The notes under the pieces were generated by a model that saw only the letters and a list, made by a program, of their open reading frames with translations, made no database searches and was not told the DNA's origin. 64,000 nt of DNA from positions 434,001 through 498,000 of the forward strand of contig CAWJJG010000011.1 of NCBI GenBank assembly GCA_963843085.1. The letters are read 5' to 3'. The number at the start of each line of letters is the position of its first letter. The stretch's first letter is position 1. The DNA comes from DASUPK01 sp963843085. GTDB lineage: Bacteria; Actinomycetota; Thermoleophilia; Solirubrobacterales; 70-9. Below are positions 27,319-36,941 of the stretch, piece by piece. The position numbers and the translations under genes were made by a program.

Positions 27319-28347
27319 GTGAGTGGGGAGAGATGGATCGAGGTGGTTGGCGTCGCGGTCGTGGTCACGGCGGCGCTCGTTCCCCTCTGCATCCGGTTCG
27401 CCAATCGGATGGGCCTGCTCGACCGTCCGAGCGGCTGGAAGGAGCACGTGCGCGCCACCCCGTACCTCGGTGGTGCCGCGGTGATCGCCGGCGTGATGGC
27501 CTCCGGGCTGCTCTTCGCCGGCGAGATCGGCAGGCTGGCCTCGATCTTCTGGATCACCCCACTTCTCCTGCTTGTCGGCTTGATCGACGACGGCTTCACT
27601 CTGCCGGCCACCCCCCGGCTGGCGATCGAGTTCGGCGCCGGGGCTGTGCTCTGGGAGAGCGGCCTCGGCTGGGAGCTTCATGCCGCCGATTGGGTCAACC
27701 TGCTGCTCACGATGTTCTGGGTGGCGAGCGTGATCAACGCAGTCAACCTGCTTGACCTCATGGATGGGGTTGCCACCTCCGTGGCAGCCGCGGCGGCGGC
27801 TGGATTCGCAGCGCTGGCCGCCTCCAACGGCGATCAGGCCGTGCTGGTGGTCGCCGTCGCGACCTCGGCGAGCTGCGTGGCATTTCTCCCCTTCAATCTT
27901 GCCGGCCCTGCTCGCATCTTCCTCGGCGATGCGGGGACCATGCCCCTCGGATTCCTTCTGGCGGCACTCGCGACGGCTGCATTCTCGGACCAGGAGGGAT
28001 CCGCATCGTCTCTCGTCATCGCTGCCTGCCTGCTTGGGGTCCCCCTCTTCGACATGGCGGTCCGCATCGTCCTGCGTCGCTCCCGCGGCGTCGCGCTCCT
28101 CACAGCAGGGCCGGACAGCCTGGCAAACCGCCTCCACGACGTCGTGGGATCGCCGCGCGTCGTTGCCGTTTCGTTCGGGACGGCGCAGCTCGCCCTCTCG
28201 GCCGTGGCCGTTGGACTGGCGGACAGTGAAGCCGTCGCCGCCGTCGGGCTCTTCGCCGTCGCACTGCTCGGGGGCATCGCTGCGGCTGTCACCCTGCATC
28301 GCCCTGGGCGCGCGACGCGTCCCCAGCTCGCCGCGCCGGGCGACTAG
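27319..28347 (+). CDS. Polyprenyl-phosphate HexNAc-1-phosphate transferase (WecA/MraY family)
   Basis: 342 residues from GTG 27319, about ten membrane segments. LIDDGF holds the Asp pair at 90-91, NLLDLMDG is the loop with conserved Asp residues and FLGDAGTMPLGF the sugar-phosphate loop. These are the catalytic signatures of the PNPT superfamily, which attaches HexNAc-1-P to undecaprenyl phosphate. It lacks the MraY-specific context of a dcw cluster, so a WecA/TagO-like role in surface glycan initiation is favoured. Its stop overlaps the end of the convergent gene by four bases. Confidence 0.9.
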   Translation: MSGERWIEVVGVAVVVTAALVPLCIRFANRMGLLDRPSGWKEHVRATPYLGGAAVIAGVMASGLLFAGEIGRLASIFWITPLLLLVGLIDDGFTLPATPRLAIEFGAGAVLWESGLGWELHAADWVNLLLTMFWVASVINAVNLLDLMDGVATSVAAAAAAGFAALAASNGDQAVLVVAVATSASCVAFLPFNLAGPARIFLGDAGTMPLGFLLAALATAAFSDQEGSASSLVIAACLLGVPLFDMAVRIVLRRSRGVALLTAGPDSLANRLHDVVGSPRVVAVSFGTAQLALSAVAVGLADSEAVAAVGLFAVALLGGIAAAVTLHRPGRATRPQLAAPGD

Positions 28348-29558
28348 CGGGCGATGCTCAGCACCTCGTCGACCAGCCTCGAGTAACGATCCAGGACCAC
28401 AGCTCCCCGAAAGCTCTTCTCGTACGCGGCACGCGCCTTCCTGCCGGCGGACTCGATGAGCTCGCGTTCACCGAGCAGTCGGTTGAGCAGCTCAGCCAGG
28501 CTGGCGCCGTCCGAGACCCTCCACCCCGCGCCTGACTCTTCGAGGACGTGAACGAGATCGGCGTCGGCAGACATGGCGGCGGCGACCGGGCGGCCGGCAG
28601 AGAGGAAGGCATAGCCGCGCGAGGGCACCGCGTAACGCTCCATGCCCTCCCCGAGCGGCACGTAGCAGACGTCCGCGGCAGCGATCAGCCGGAGGAACTC
28701 CTCGTCAGGCTGATGAGCGAGGAAGCGAATCCGCTCCAGCCCTCTCCTGGAAACCTCCTTCACCCAGGTCTCCCGTTTCACGCCGCCGCCGACCACGAGG
28801 AACCGCACCGGACGATTCGTCATGGCCGCCGCTGCGTCGATCAGTGGATCGAGTGGGTGCATGATCCCCATGTTCCCGGCGTAGACGATCAGCAGCTCGT
28901 CGTCGGACACGCCATGGGCTCGGCGCCACGCGAAGTCCTTAGGGCGAGCTTCGAGCTCCGGATCGGGCCAGGGCGGGATCACCGCGATCCGCTCGGCCGG
29001 CACGCCCTTCCCCTCAACGAGAGTCCTCTTCATCTCCTCTCCGAGGACGACGACTCGGTCCGCCGCAGCGAGCATCCGCCTGTTGGCCGCCTCCCACAGC
29101 CGGACAGCGGGGCGCGGGAGGCGCGGCCAGCCGGCGGCGACCACGATGTCGGGATGGATGTCCTGAATCACATAGAGCATCCGTGCACCCGAGCGCCGAG
29201 CCACCGAGCGAGCGATGAGCGCCAGGACCGGTGGATTGTGGAAACACACCACGAGGTCCGGGTTTCGGCGGCGGGATCTCAACCAACTACCAACCAGATA
29301 CCGCGCGTATCCGGCAACCCGGATCAGCGTGCTCCCTCGCCCGGTGCGTGAGCCCAGCTCGATGCGTAAGACATCGACGCCGTTCACCCGTTCGCGTTCT
29401 GGCAATCGCGTCTGGCCGGCCACGTAGCTCGGCTGGCCCACGAGGGCGGCGACGAAGTGCCCGTCGGCGGCTAGCCGCTCCGCCAGGCCGCGCACGTGGC
29501 GGGCGGTCGGCACGGGGTCGGGCGGGTAGTACTGATCGAGCACGAGGACCGACGCCAT
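28344..29558 (-). CDS. Family 4 glycosyltransferase (WcaI-like)
   Basis: 404 residues. VLVLDQYYPPDPVPTAR opens the N-terminal half in the way typical of WcaI/colanic-acid-type GT4 enzymes; VIQDIHPDIV and VYAGNMGIMHPLD are further family blocks, and VPSRGYAFLSAGRPVAA is the C-terminal donor site. It is divergent from the GT2 gene at 29572 with only 13 bases between starts. Sugar unknown. Confidence 0.88.
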   Translation of the reverse strand: MASVLVLDQYYPPDPVPTARHVRGLAERLAADGHFVAALVGQPSYVAGQTRLPERERVNGVDVLRIELGSRTGRGSTLIRVAGYARYLVGSWLRSRRRNPDLVVCFHNPPVLALIARSVARRSGARMLYVIQDIHPDIVVAAGWPRLPRPAVRLWEAANRRMLAAADRVVVLGEEMKRTLVEGKGVPAERIAVIPPWPDPELEARPKDFAWRRAHGVSDDELLIVYAGNMGIMHPLDPLIDAAAAMTNRPVRFLVVGGGVKRETWVKEVSRRGLERIRFLAHQPDEEFLRLIAAADVCYVPLGEGMERYAVPSRGYAFLSAGRPVAAAMSADADLVHVLEESGAGWRVSDGASLAELLNRLLGERELIESAGRKARAAYEKSFRGAVVLDRYSRLVDEVLSIAR

Positions 29559-29571
29559 TGGAGTAACTATT

Positions 29572-30600
29572 GTGAGGTCTATGCCTCCTCGCGTGGCCGC
29601 CGGTAGGGCGGTGGTCGATGTCGTGATCCCGACCTACAACGCAAAGGGGACGCTGGTCGAGTGCCTCCGGCATCTCGACGACGAGGTCATCGCGAGCATC
29701 ACGGTTGTCGACGACGTGTCGGACGACGGGACTCCCGAGGCGGTCGGCGAGCTCTTTCCCGGCGTCCGAGTCGTAGAGCTCCAGGAGCATCGCGGGCTCT
29801 CTCACGCGCTGAACGCAGGAGCTGCCCCCGGGAAAGCACCGTACGTGCTGTTCATGAACAACGACCTGGTCGCAGAGCCCGAGAGCCTGGCTCGTCTCGC
29901 CGATGCCCTCGCTGCCGATCCGGCCGCGGCTTCCGCTGGCGCCCGGCTGGTCGATGAGCGGACCGGGCAGACGCAGGACGGCTACCGGCCTCGAGACTTC
30001 CCGACCCTGGCCACCATGCTCGCGCGGCTGCTCGGAGTCGAGCGTCGCTGGCGGAGGAACCCGTGGAGCGGCGGCCACCTGCGGCGGAAGCTGCCGGAGG
30101 ACGGCGTCTCCCGCGTGGATCAGCAGCCAGCGGGTGCCTGCCTACTGGTCGGGCGCGATGCTTTCGAGCGGATCGGCGGATGGGACGAGGGCTATTGGTT
30201 CTGGTATGAGGACGTCAACTTCAGCCGCCGGCTGTCGGCCATCGGGCCCGCGCTCTGGGTCGGTCCGGCGACCTTGAGGCACGTGGGGATGCACAGCACA
30301 TCGGCGTGGCCGAAGCACGAGCAGCATCGGCGCCTGTACCTGAGCACGCTGCGGTACGCCCACCAGCACCTGCCGGGCTGGCGAGCGCTTGTCATCTCGC
30401 TGGTGATGCTGCTCACCTGCCTTCCGCGCTGGGCCTGGGCGACCATGCGCGGCAAGCAGTCAGCCTCGGTCTACCGAACGCTCCTCCGGACATCCGCCAG
30501 AACCGCCCTCGGGGGCGACGCGACGGCGGAGATTCCACCGGACCAGTCCCGACGACGTGGCGCTCGGCGACTTTCCGAGACCGAGATCAGATCGGGGTGA
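29572..30600 (+). CDS. Family 2 glycosyltransferase (rhamnosyltransferase-like)
   Basis: 342 residues from GTG 29572 (ATG 29581 possible). VDVVIPTYNAKGTL opens the GT-A domain, FMNNDLVAEPE (about 93-103) is the metal site, and FWYEDVNFSRR the acceptor block. A hydrophobic patch with a basic end (about 265-295) suggests membrane association. Its end overlaps the convergent polymerase gene by 14 bases. Probably part of the same glycan pathway as its neighbours. Confidence 0.85.
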   Translation: MRSMPPRVAAGRAVVDVVIPTYNAKGTLVECLRHLDDEVIASITVVDDVSDDGTPEAVGELFPGVRVVELQEHRGLSHALNAGAAPGKAPYVLFMNNDLVAEPESLARLADALAADPAAASAGARLVDERTGQTQDGYRPRDFPTLATMLARLLGVERRWRRNPWSGGHLRRKLPEDGVSRVDQQPAGACLLVGRDAFERIGGWDEGYWFWYEDVNFSRRLSAIGPALWVGPATLRHVGMHSTSAWPKHEQHRRLYLSTLRYAHQHLPGWRALVISLVMLLTCLPRWAWATMRGKQSASVYRTLLRTSARTALGGDATAEIPPDQSRRRGARRLSETEIRSG

Positions 30601-32836
30601 CAGCGCCCTGCAACATGATCAGCCTCAGCTTCGCGGCCCCGGGCGGACCGGGTTCGAGCGCGTAGATCGTCGGGGCCCCGAGCACTGCGCCGACTGCGAA
30701 CTCGGACTTGGACTCGATCGTCTCGGGCATCGCAATCACTCGCTCGAGCTGGAACTGCTGGAAGTCCGACTCGCCTGAGAGCACATGCACCTCGGGCTGT
30801 CCGGAGCTGCCGTCCCTACGGACCAGCACCAGATCGGGTCTCTGATCCTCCCTCCTGGCCGGCCCGACGACGCTCGCTACGTCGAGCGACCACTCCCAGG
30901 GATTGAGGCCGGCAATCGGGGCTCGCACGTCGAGGATCTCGCGACGGAAGCGCGACTCGCCGGAGAAGACCCGGATCTCAACCCGCTGATCGTCGAGCCC
31001 CCGATCGATCACGAACAGGTCGGGTTCCTCGCCGGTCCAGGTCGCGATCGCCACGTTTCTGGTGGCTCCGGCGGATGGCGGGGGAAGGACCGCGGTTCCC
31101 CCTGCAGTTGCCGCACCGGAGCCCGGACGCGTGACGGCGACGCGGACGCGGTCGCCCAGGGGCCGCATGCGGAAGACGGCGGATGCGCCGGCGCGACCCC
31201 AGGTGGAGACGTCGAAGGACTCACCGGGGGAGAGACGGGCAATCGGCACCTGACGAATCTGATGAACCGATCCGTGCCGCTCTCCGGGCGAGAGCTCGTG
31301 CAGTGTCGAGCCGCCCAGGTTCAACCACCACAGAGGGAGGTTGTCGCTAGGCAGGTTGCCATCAGTCGCCAGCCGGACCCCACGCAACGGCGCGGGGCCC
31401 TCGACGGGAAGTGGCGCCCCGACCTGCAGGCCCCCCGTCGGGCTGTCGTTCTTTATCTGTGAGCCAATCACCACGAGCGCGAGGATTACGATCAGCGCGC
31501 CGACCACGGTGGCCCTGGGCCCGCTCAGCAGGCCCCTCACCCGGCTGCTCGCCGTGATCGTGCGGTCGCGCGCCTCGCGCGCCCACCCGTCCACCCTTCC
31601 GGCGAAGCCAGGGGGGGCCGCCGGATTCTGGGCGATGGCCCCGAGGGCGAGAAGCAGCGGTATGTCGAGGAGCCAGTTGACATACGCCGTGAACAGGTTG
31701 GCGTATACGCCGAATAGGGCCATGTAGAGCAGAAGGCCCGCGATGAGAGCGTGGCGGAAGTCATGGGTGCTCCGAAAGTATCGATACGCGGCGGTCGAGA
31801 TCAGTCCGATCAGCGCCATACCGATCACGACGACCGAGAGGCCCCCGTCCCCCCAGAACGGGCCTGCGGCGGTGCTGGTCACCCAGGGTGGGGTCAGCTG
31901 CGCCGAGGTGTCCCCGATCGAGCGAGTCCCGTGGATGAATCGATCGAGGGCGCGCTCGTCGAAACGGCCGCCGGCAAAGGGCTCCTGGTCCGGGAAGTGA
32001 TCGACGATCGCCGCCAGTGCCTGGTAGTTGGTGACGATCGCGATATCCACCGGAAGGAGCGGAACCACGACGGCGGGAGATCCCGGAAGGACTTCGTTGT
32101 AGAACTCGACCTGGAAGGACTCGCTGGGCTCCTGCGCCGTGCGGACGAAGAAGACGGCCGAAACGGCAGTGATCAGAACAAGCACAGCTGCGAGAACGAC
32201 TCGGGGCCGCGGCATCCCCCAGTACATGAATCTGGCGAGCACCGCCGCCGCGAGCGGCAGGATCAGGGCCGAGCGACCGCCCTCCAGGGCGAAGACGGCG
32301 AGCCCGGCGAGGCAAACTCCGATCTCGAATCGAGCTTCGCGCGCGGTGAGCCGCTCCGGCAGCGTGAAGGCGACGATGATCGCCGCGGTCATCAGCTCCA
32401 GCAAGAGAATCGAGGGCCCCCCTGCTTGGCCCACCCTCGCCTGATCGATGCTCGCGGAAAGCAACGGCACGCTGCCGGAGATGACGGACTGGTGGAGGAC
32501 CTCGAGGAAACCGATTGCGATACAGGCGACCATCAGCTTGCGCAGACGCGGGCTCGACGCCGCGGTCGGCATCGCGGACGCCTTGATCGCAAGGGATGCC
32601 ACCAGGGAAGACGCGATCAGCCCGCCGCAGACGAACGCGATGGGAACGGCCGCCATCACGAGCCAGGTTGTCGCCGACCACGAGGTTTGGAAGTTGAGCA
32701 CGTGGATCTGGGCGAGCAGGAGACCCGCGGTCCAGACCGCTGGAAAGGCGACGAGCGGCGACATCAGCCGTGCCGAATCGGTGAAACGCCTCCCGAGCGT
32801 CGCTCCAACGGCCCCCGAAGCTGCGCCCTCGCTCAT
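30587..32836 (-). CDS. O-antigen polymerase-like membrane protein with extracytoplasmic C-terminal domain
   Basis: 749 residues from ATG 32836, which overlaps the upstream stop by one base (TGATG). The same frame is open further up but is antisense/out of frame with the real ligase gene there. About 12 membrane segments fill residues 20-430; the loop with GGRSALILPL and the long loop before FWGDGGLSVV fit Wzy-type polymerases (oligosaccharide repeat unit polymerase). After a last helix (about 465-485, VVGALIVILALVVIGSQI) come about 260 soluble residues with repeating beta-strand-like units (FSGESRFRREIL and LSGESDFQQFQL share a S-G-E-S-x-F pattern). That domain is unusual for a polymerase and may bind glycan. 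Confidence 0.78.
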   Translation of the reverse strand: MSEGAASGAVGATLGRRFTDSARLMSPLVAFPAVWTAGLLLAQIHVLNFQTSWSATTWLVMAAVPIAFVCGGLIASSLVASLAIKASAMPTAASSPRLRKLMVACIAIGFLEVLHQSVISGSVPLLSASIDQARVGQAGGPSILLLELMTAAIIVAFTLPERLTAREARFEIGVCLAGLAVFALEGGRSALILPLAAAVLARFMYWGMPRPRVVLAAVLVLITAVSAVFFVRTAQEPSESFQVEFYNEVLPGSPAVVVPLLPVDIAIVTNYQALAAIVDHFPDQEPFAGGRFDERALDRFIHGTRSIGDTSAQLTPPWVTSTAAGPFWGDGGLSVVVIGMALIGLISTAAYRYFRSTHDFRHALIAGLLLYMALFGVYANLFTAYVNWLLDIPLLLALGAIAQNPAAPPGFAGRVDGWAREARDRTITASSRVRGLLSGPRATVVGALIVILALVVIGSQIKNDSPTGGLQVGAPLPVEGPAPLRGVRLATDGNLPSDNLPLWWLNLGGSTLHELSPGERHGSVHQIRQVPIARLSPGESFDVSTWGRAGASAVFRMRPLGDRVRVAVTRPGSGAATAGGTAVLPPPSAGATRNVAIATWTGEEPDLFVIDRGLDDQRVEIRVFSGESRFRREILDVRAPIAGLNPWEWSLDVASVVGPARREDQRPDLVLVRRDGSSGQPEVHVLSGESDFQQFQLERVIAMPETIESKSEFAVGAVLGAPTIYALEPGPPGAAKLRLIMLQGAVTPI

Positions 32837-34809
32837 CACCGTGCTGCCTGCGCCACGGCGCCGCCGCCCCGGGCAAGCTCCGCGAGGCCCGCGTCCCGTG
32901 GATTCAAGGCCAATGCCTCTCGGTAGTAGTTGATCGCGGTGTGCACCAGCCCCGCCCGCAGCGCCAGATCCCCCAGCAGACCCCAGGTTACGAAGTTGTG
33001 CGGTTCCCGGCGCGCAGCCTCCAGCAGGGTGTCGCGTGCGTCCACGTAGCGATCCTCCCGGGCCATTGCGGCGGCCTGCAGGTAGTAGGCCGTCATCGCG
33101 TCGCCGTCGAGGGACCGTGCCTGCCGGGCACGATCCAGCGCTCCGGCGGGATTCGACCTGAGCTCGGCGTATCCCTGTGAGACTCGGTGAGAGACCAGGA
33201 CCGGAACGGCGATTGCTGTGCTGGCGAGCACGACGGCCGCAACCAATGCGGCTACGGATGCCACTCGGGTCGCCATCGACGGAAACCCGATCTCCCGCAT
33301 TGCCGGCGCGAGCACCACCGCGGCACCGCAGAGTGCGATCCCGGTCGCTCCGGGAATCAGGTGGATCCAATCGACGCTCGAGTGCAGCAGCCAGTAGAGG
33401 AAGACTCCGGATCCGGCGACAGCAAGGCCGAGGTCGCCGCCGCGCTCCGGCGCAGCTCGCGCGCGCTTCCAAGCGCCGGCGAGGACACCAGCGGCGAACA
33501 GCGCAATCGCGGCGGCCCCGATCACACCCGTCTCGGCGAACGCCTGAAGCTCGATGCTGTGTGGCTGATGGATGTTCTCCGCGGTGCGCCGCTCCAAGTA
33601 GTAGGTCGAGTCGTAGTTCCCCGCCCCGACTCCGCCGATCGGATGGCCGCTGAACTGCCCCCAGGCGATCCGCCAGTAGTCGTAGCGGTTGCCTCCGCCC
33701 GAGGAGAGGCGGATCTGCCCCGGATCGACCTGACGGAGCTGGGTGAAGTCGTCGTACTGCCTCTTCACCTCGTCGACGCGGCTGCCGAAGGGCAGGGCGC
33801 CGGCGATCAGGCCGATCGCCGCGATCGCGAGCAGGATCCCGGTCGCGGCGCGTCGCCCACCGGGCCCCCGGGAGCCTTCGGGAAGGGAGGCGATGACCCG
33901 CAACGCCGCGAACCAGACGACAGCCGCACCGAAACCGGCGCCCAGGAGGGCGAGTGAGGCGACCCGGAGCGAATGCTCGGACGGCGCGACGCCGGGCGGC
34001 CGGGAGGCGACCACGTCCGAGAGTGCCGGCAAGGTGGCCGCGAGGCCCGCAAGCACGACGAGCAGCGCCCAGCCCCGCCGCACGCGACCCGGCAACAGTG
34101 CGAGCACCAGGATGACGGAGATCACGAGGGCTGCCAGCCCGCCGCGTGACTGCGTCATCACGGCGAGGCCAACCAGCGGAACGCAGCAGCCCACCGCGGC
34201 GGCGGCAAGAGAAGCGGACCGAGACCGCTCGGCAACCGCGACCAGCGGCCAGACGCCCAGCAGTAGATAAGCGGCAGTTCCGTTGATGTAGGAGAGCGGG
34301 TCAGCGAGCCGGTTGTTCAGGAACAGGCCGGGACCATCGCCGAAGATCATCCGGACGAGCAGATAGCCCCCGAGCCCGAGCAGCGGAATGACCGTCCCGG
34401 CGAGGAGCGGCCGCTCCAGCGACCGCCCGCGAAGCAACAGCAGGAGAGCGACGAGCACCGCCGCATAGAAGAGCCAGCGGTCCGCATCGGTGAGCGCCGC
34501 AAGTGTCGACTCCGCCCACCTCGTCGAGAGCAGCGACCAAACGGCTAGGACCCCAATGCCGGTCGTCGCCGCAAGGGCCGATCCCGAGGGCAGGGCCGGG
34601 CGGGCCAACGCCAGCCCGAGCAGGAGGGCCAGCCACCCAAACGCCAGAGGGCCCCAGACCGAAACGTCATAGAAGCCGAACGCGATCCAGGCGCTGGCGG
34701 CGAAGCTGCCACCTGCGAGGACCGCCAAGGCGGCAGGAAACGCCTCAGAGCGAGGTAAGCGCAGAATCCTCGACCGCGGCGATCTTTCGCTGGTGGGCGA
34801 TCGTGTCAT
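32836..34809 (-). CDS. O-antigen ligase/polymerase family protein with C-terminal TPR-like repeats
   Basis: 657 residues from ATG 34809, which overlaps the epimerase gene by 65 bases; TTG 34728, after the epimerase stop, is an alternative start that keeps all membrane segments. About 12 membrane helices surround the loop YDYWRIAWGQFSGHP...GGVGAGNYDS (about 378-405) followed by QPHSIELQ, the Wzy_C/WaaL signature. Residues from about 570 are TPR-like (DGDAMTAYYLQAAAMARE). Same architecture as the 15195-17063 protein, so the locus has two such enzymes plus a Wzy-like one. Confidence 0.83.
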   Translation of the reverse strand: MTRSPTSERSPRSRILRLPRSEAFPAALAVLAGGSFAASAWIAFGFYDVSVWGPLAFGWLALLLGLALARPALPSGSALAATTGIGVLAVWSLLSTRWAESTLAALTDADRWLFYAAVLVALLLLLRGRSLERPLLAGTVIPLLGLGGYLLVRMIFGDGPGLFLNNRLADPLSYINGTAAYLLLGVWPLVAVAERSRSASLAAAAVGCCVPLVGLAVMTQSRGGLAALVISVILVLALLPGRVRRGWALLVVLAGLAATLPALSDVVASRPPGVAPSEHSLRVASLALLGAGFGAAVVWFAALRVIASLPEGSRGPGGRRAATGILLAIAAIGLIAGALPFGSRVDEVKRQYDDFTQLRQVDPGQIRLSSGGGNRYDYWRIAWGQFSGHPIGGVGAGNYDSTYYLERRTAENIHQPHSIELQAFAETGVIGAAAIALFAAGVLAGAWKRARAAPERGGDLGLAVAGSGVFLYWLLHSSVDWIHLIPGATGIALCGAAVVLAPAMREIGFPSMATRVASVAALVAAVVLASTAIAVPVLVSHRVSQGYAELRSNPAGALDRARQARSLDGDAMTAYYLQAAAMAREDRYVDARDTLLEAARREPHNFVTWGLLGDLALRAGLVHTAINYYREALALNPRDAGLAELARGGGAVAQAAR

Positions 34810-35758
34810 CGATCATCTCGACCAGCGTTCGTCGCGGCTCCCATCCGATGGCGTCGCGAATGGCCGTCAGGTCGGGCTTGCGCCGGCCGAGCTCCTCGAA
34901 GTCCGGCCCGTAGGCGCGTTCATATGCGATGAACTCGATGGGCGATTCGGAGTTGGCCCGGGCGATCACCTGCTCCGCCAGGTCAACAATCCGAATCTCA
35001 CGGTTGGAACCGATGTTGAAGGTGCCCCCGAGGGCCTTGTCGCTAGTCCCCAGCTGGACGATCGCTCGGACCGTGTCAGCGACATGGGTGAAGCAACGCG
35101 ACTGACCACCGTCGCCGAAGACGGTGACGGGGCGCCCTGCGAGCGCCTGCTGAACGAACCGTGGCAGCACCATGCCGTAGCTCCCCACCTGCCGGGCGCC
35201 GACCGTGTTGAAAAGCCTCGCGATGACGAGCCCGAACTCTCCCTCCCTGGCATGAGCGTGCATGAGGGACTCACCGAACGACTTGGCCGTCGCGTACGAC
35301 CAGCGCAGCACGGCTGGCGACCCCAGCGTCCGGAGTGAGTCCTCAGACAGCTCTCCTCCCGCCTTGCCATTGAACTGGGAGGAGACGCCGTAGACCTCCG
35401 AGGAGGAAGCGAAGAGCATCCTGCAGCCGCACCGGGCCGCGGCGTCGGCCACCACCTCGGTGCCGCGGACGTTTCGCCGCAAGGACTCGAGCGGCCGATC
35501 GAGGATGAGCTGCACGCCCACGGCGGAGGCGAGATGAAAACAGACGTCTGTCGAGCGCATGCAGTCGTCGACCAACCGTTCGTCGAGGATGGATCCCTCG
35601 ACAAACTCGACTCGTCCGCCGTCAAGACCCTCAGCCAAATTCAGGCAACTGCCGGTGCTCAGGTCGTCGAGCACGAGCACATCATCTCCGCGCTCGGCGA
35701 GCAGGTCGGCCAGGTGGGACCCGACGAAGCCCGCGCCGCCTGTGATCAGTGCTTTCAT
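34745..35758 (-). CDS. NAD-dependent sugar-nucleotide epimerase/dehydratase (extended SDR)
   Basis: 337 residues. TGGAGFVGSHLADLL (about 6-20) binds NAD, FASSSEVYG (about 115-123) carries the serine/threonine of the active site, and SYATAKSFGES (about 154-164) gives the catalytic Y-x3-K. The block VGARQVGSYGMVLPRFV resembles UDP-glucose 4-epimerase and UDP-glucuronate decarboxylase-like enzymes. It supplies a modified nucleotide sugar to the glycosyltransferases nearby; exact reaction not determined. Confidence 0.85.
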   Translation of the reverse strand: MKALITGGAGFVGSHLADLLAERGDDVLVLDDLSTGSCLNLAEGLDGGRVEFVEGSILDERLVDDCMRSTDVCFHLASAVGVQLILDRPLESLRRNVRGTEVVADAAARCGCRMLFASSSEVYGVSSQFNGKAGGELSEDSLRTLGSPAVLRWSYATAKSFGESLMHAHAREGEFGLVIARLFNTVGARQVGSYGMVLPRFVQQALAGRPVTVFGDGGQSRCFTHVADTVRAIVQLGTSDKALGGTFNIGSNREIRIVDLAEQVIARANSESPIEFIAYERAYGPDFEELGRRKPDLTAIRDAIGWEPRRTLVEMIDDTIAHQRKIAAVEDSALTSL

Positions 35759-35774
35759 CTCCCCGATCCCCGAG

Positions 35775-36857
35775 TCAGCCGTTCTTGAAGGCGAAGTATG
35801 CGGGTTTCTTCTGTCCGTCGCTCGTCAGGAGACCCCAATCCATTTCGTTTCCGGCGGCATTCGGGGGCTGGTCGTACAGGTAAAACCAGCCGAGTGTGTA
35901 GACGCGCTTGAGCCTTCTGGTGATCCGGAGCGCCTTGCTCAGGTACCGCGCCGCGGTCTTGCGCCCGGCATGGAAACCGAACAGGTAGCCGTTGTGATTC
36001 GTCGGGATGGTCCACTCGCTGATGAAGATCTTCAGCTTGCGGTCACGCTTGCCGCGATGGAGATAGCGATCGAGCCAGCCGGTCAGCGTGTCAAGATCGG
36101 ACGTATCGGCGGTGCCGGGCTTGACTGGATTCTTCTTCAGGTTGGGCTTGCGCGGGGAGAACGGATTGTGTCCGTACATGTCCATGCGCGGCGGTGACCC
36201 GTTGGGGAGCCGCATCCTCCTGATGAAGTCACGCGGCTTGATCTGCCCGTGAGTGATGGTGTTGCCACCGATCACGAGGTTGGCAGGGCTGACAGCCTTG
36301 AGCGCTCCGTAGGAGGCGTCGAGCAGCCGCGCGTAGCGCCGCGGCGTTGTCTTGCGATTGAGAGGCCTGAAATGGCCCGTGATGTTGGGCTCTCCCTCAA
36401 TCATCCAAAGGTGGACACCGGGATACCGGCGCGCGGCGGCCGTAGCGAACGCCGCGAAGTCATTCGAATCCTGGGGCGCCCAGTCGGGTGGATTCCCTCC
36501 GTTGGCCCACCTCGGCGCATGCAGGAGCATCAGTGAGACCTGGATGCCGTACCTCGACGCCTCGCTGAGCGCGAAGTCGATTTCCGACGGCCAGTGGTAG
36601 GCGGGATCGTTCGGGTTCGTCGGATCGGCTGGCCTGGTGGGAGCGATCTCGTCCCAGAACAACCAGTCTTGGAATATCCCGACACCGAGGTCCGCATAGA
36701 TGGGGAACTGGGAGACGCCGTCTCGGGTCACCGGTCCCCAGATCGCCTTCTTTCGGGAGGGAGCGGCGGACGCCGGGGCGGCGGCCAACGACAGCACGAC
36801 GATCCCGGCGACGAGCAGGACGCAGAGGCGAATTGGGTCAAGAGCTCGAACAGGCAA
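35775..36857 (-). CDS. Secreted glycoside hydrolase, clan GH-A-like
   Basis: 360 residues from TTG 36857; a signal peptide (about 1-32, MPVRALDPIRLCVLLVAG then AAPASAAP) supports that start. WMIEGEPN places an acid/base glutamate at about 156 and IFISEWTIP a nucleophile at about 281. Related in layout to the tandem pair at 17608-19697 but more divergent (no VNSP motif, ISEW instead of TEIGW). It faces a small secreted anchored protein across 84 bases, just as the tandem pair follows one. Probably acts on the cell's own surface glycan; substrate unknown. Confidence 0.75.
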   Translation of the reverse strand: MPVRALDPIRLCVLLVAGIVVLSLAAAPASAAPSRKKAIWGPVTRDGVSQFPIYADLGVGIFQDWLFWDEIAPTRPADPTNPNDPAYHWPSEIDFALSEASRYGIQVSLMLLHAPRWANGGNPPDWAPQDSNDFAAFATAAARRYPGVHLWMIEGEPNITGHFRPLNRKTTPRRYARLLDASYGALKAVSPANLVIGGNTITHGQIKPRDFIRRMRLPNGSPPRMDMYGHNPFSPRKPNLKKNPVKPGTADTSDLDTLTGWLDRYLHRGKRDRKLKIFISEWTIPTNHNGYLFGFHAGRKTAARYLSKALRITRRLKRVYTLGWFYLYDQPPNAAGNEMDWGLLTSDGQKKPAYFAFKNG

Positions 36858-36941
36858 AAGTTTGACCTGCAGTGGGAGGACGCCCCGAACCCTGGTGTTA
36901 AGGAGACGTCCCTAGACTCCCCGGCAGGCGGAAAACGTAGC

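Noticed and set aside
32837..33472. 212-codon N-terminal extension of the polymerase frame
   Set aside because: It lies inside the ligase gene in another frame and is R/G-rich; the ATG at 32836 with a one-base overlap fits.
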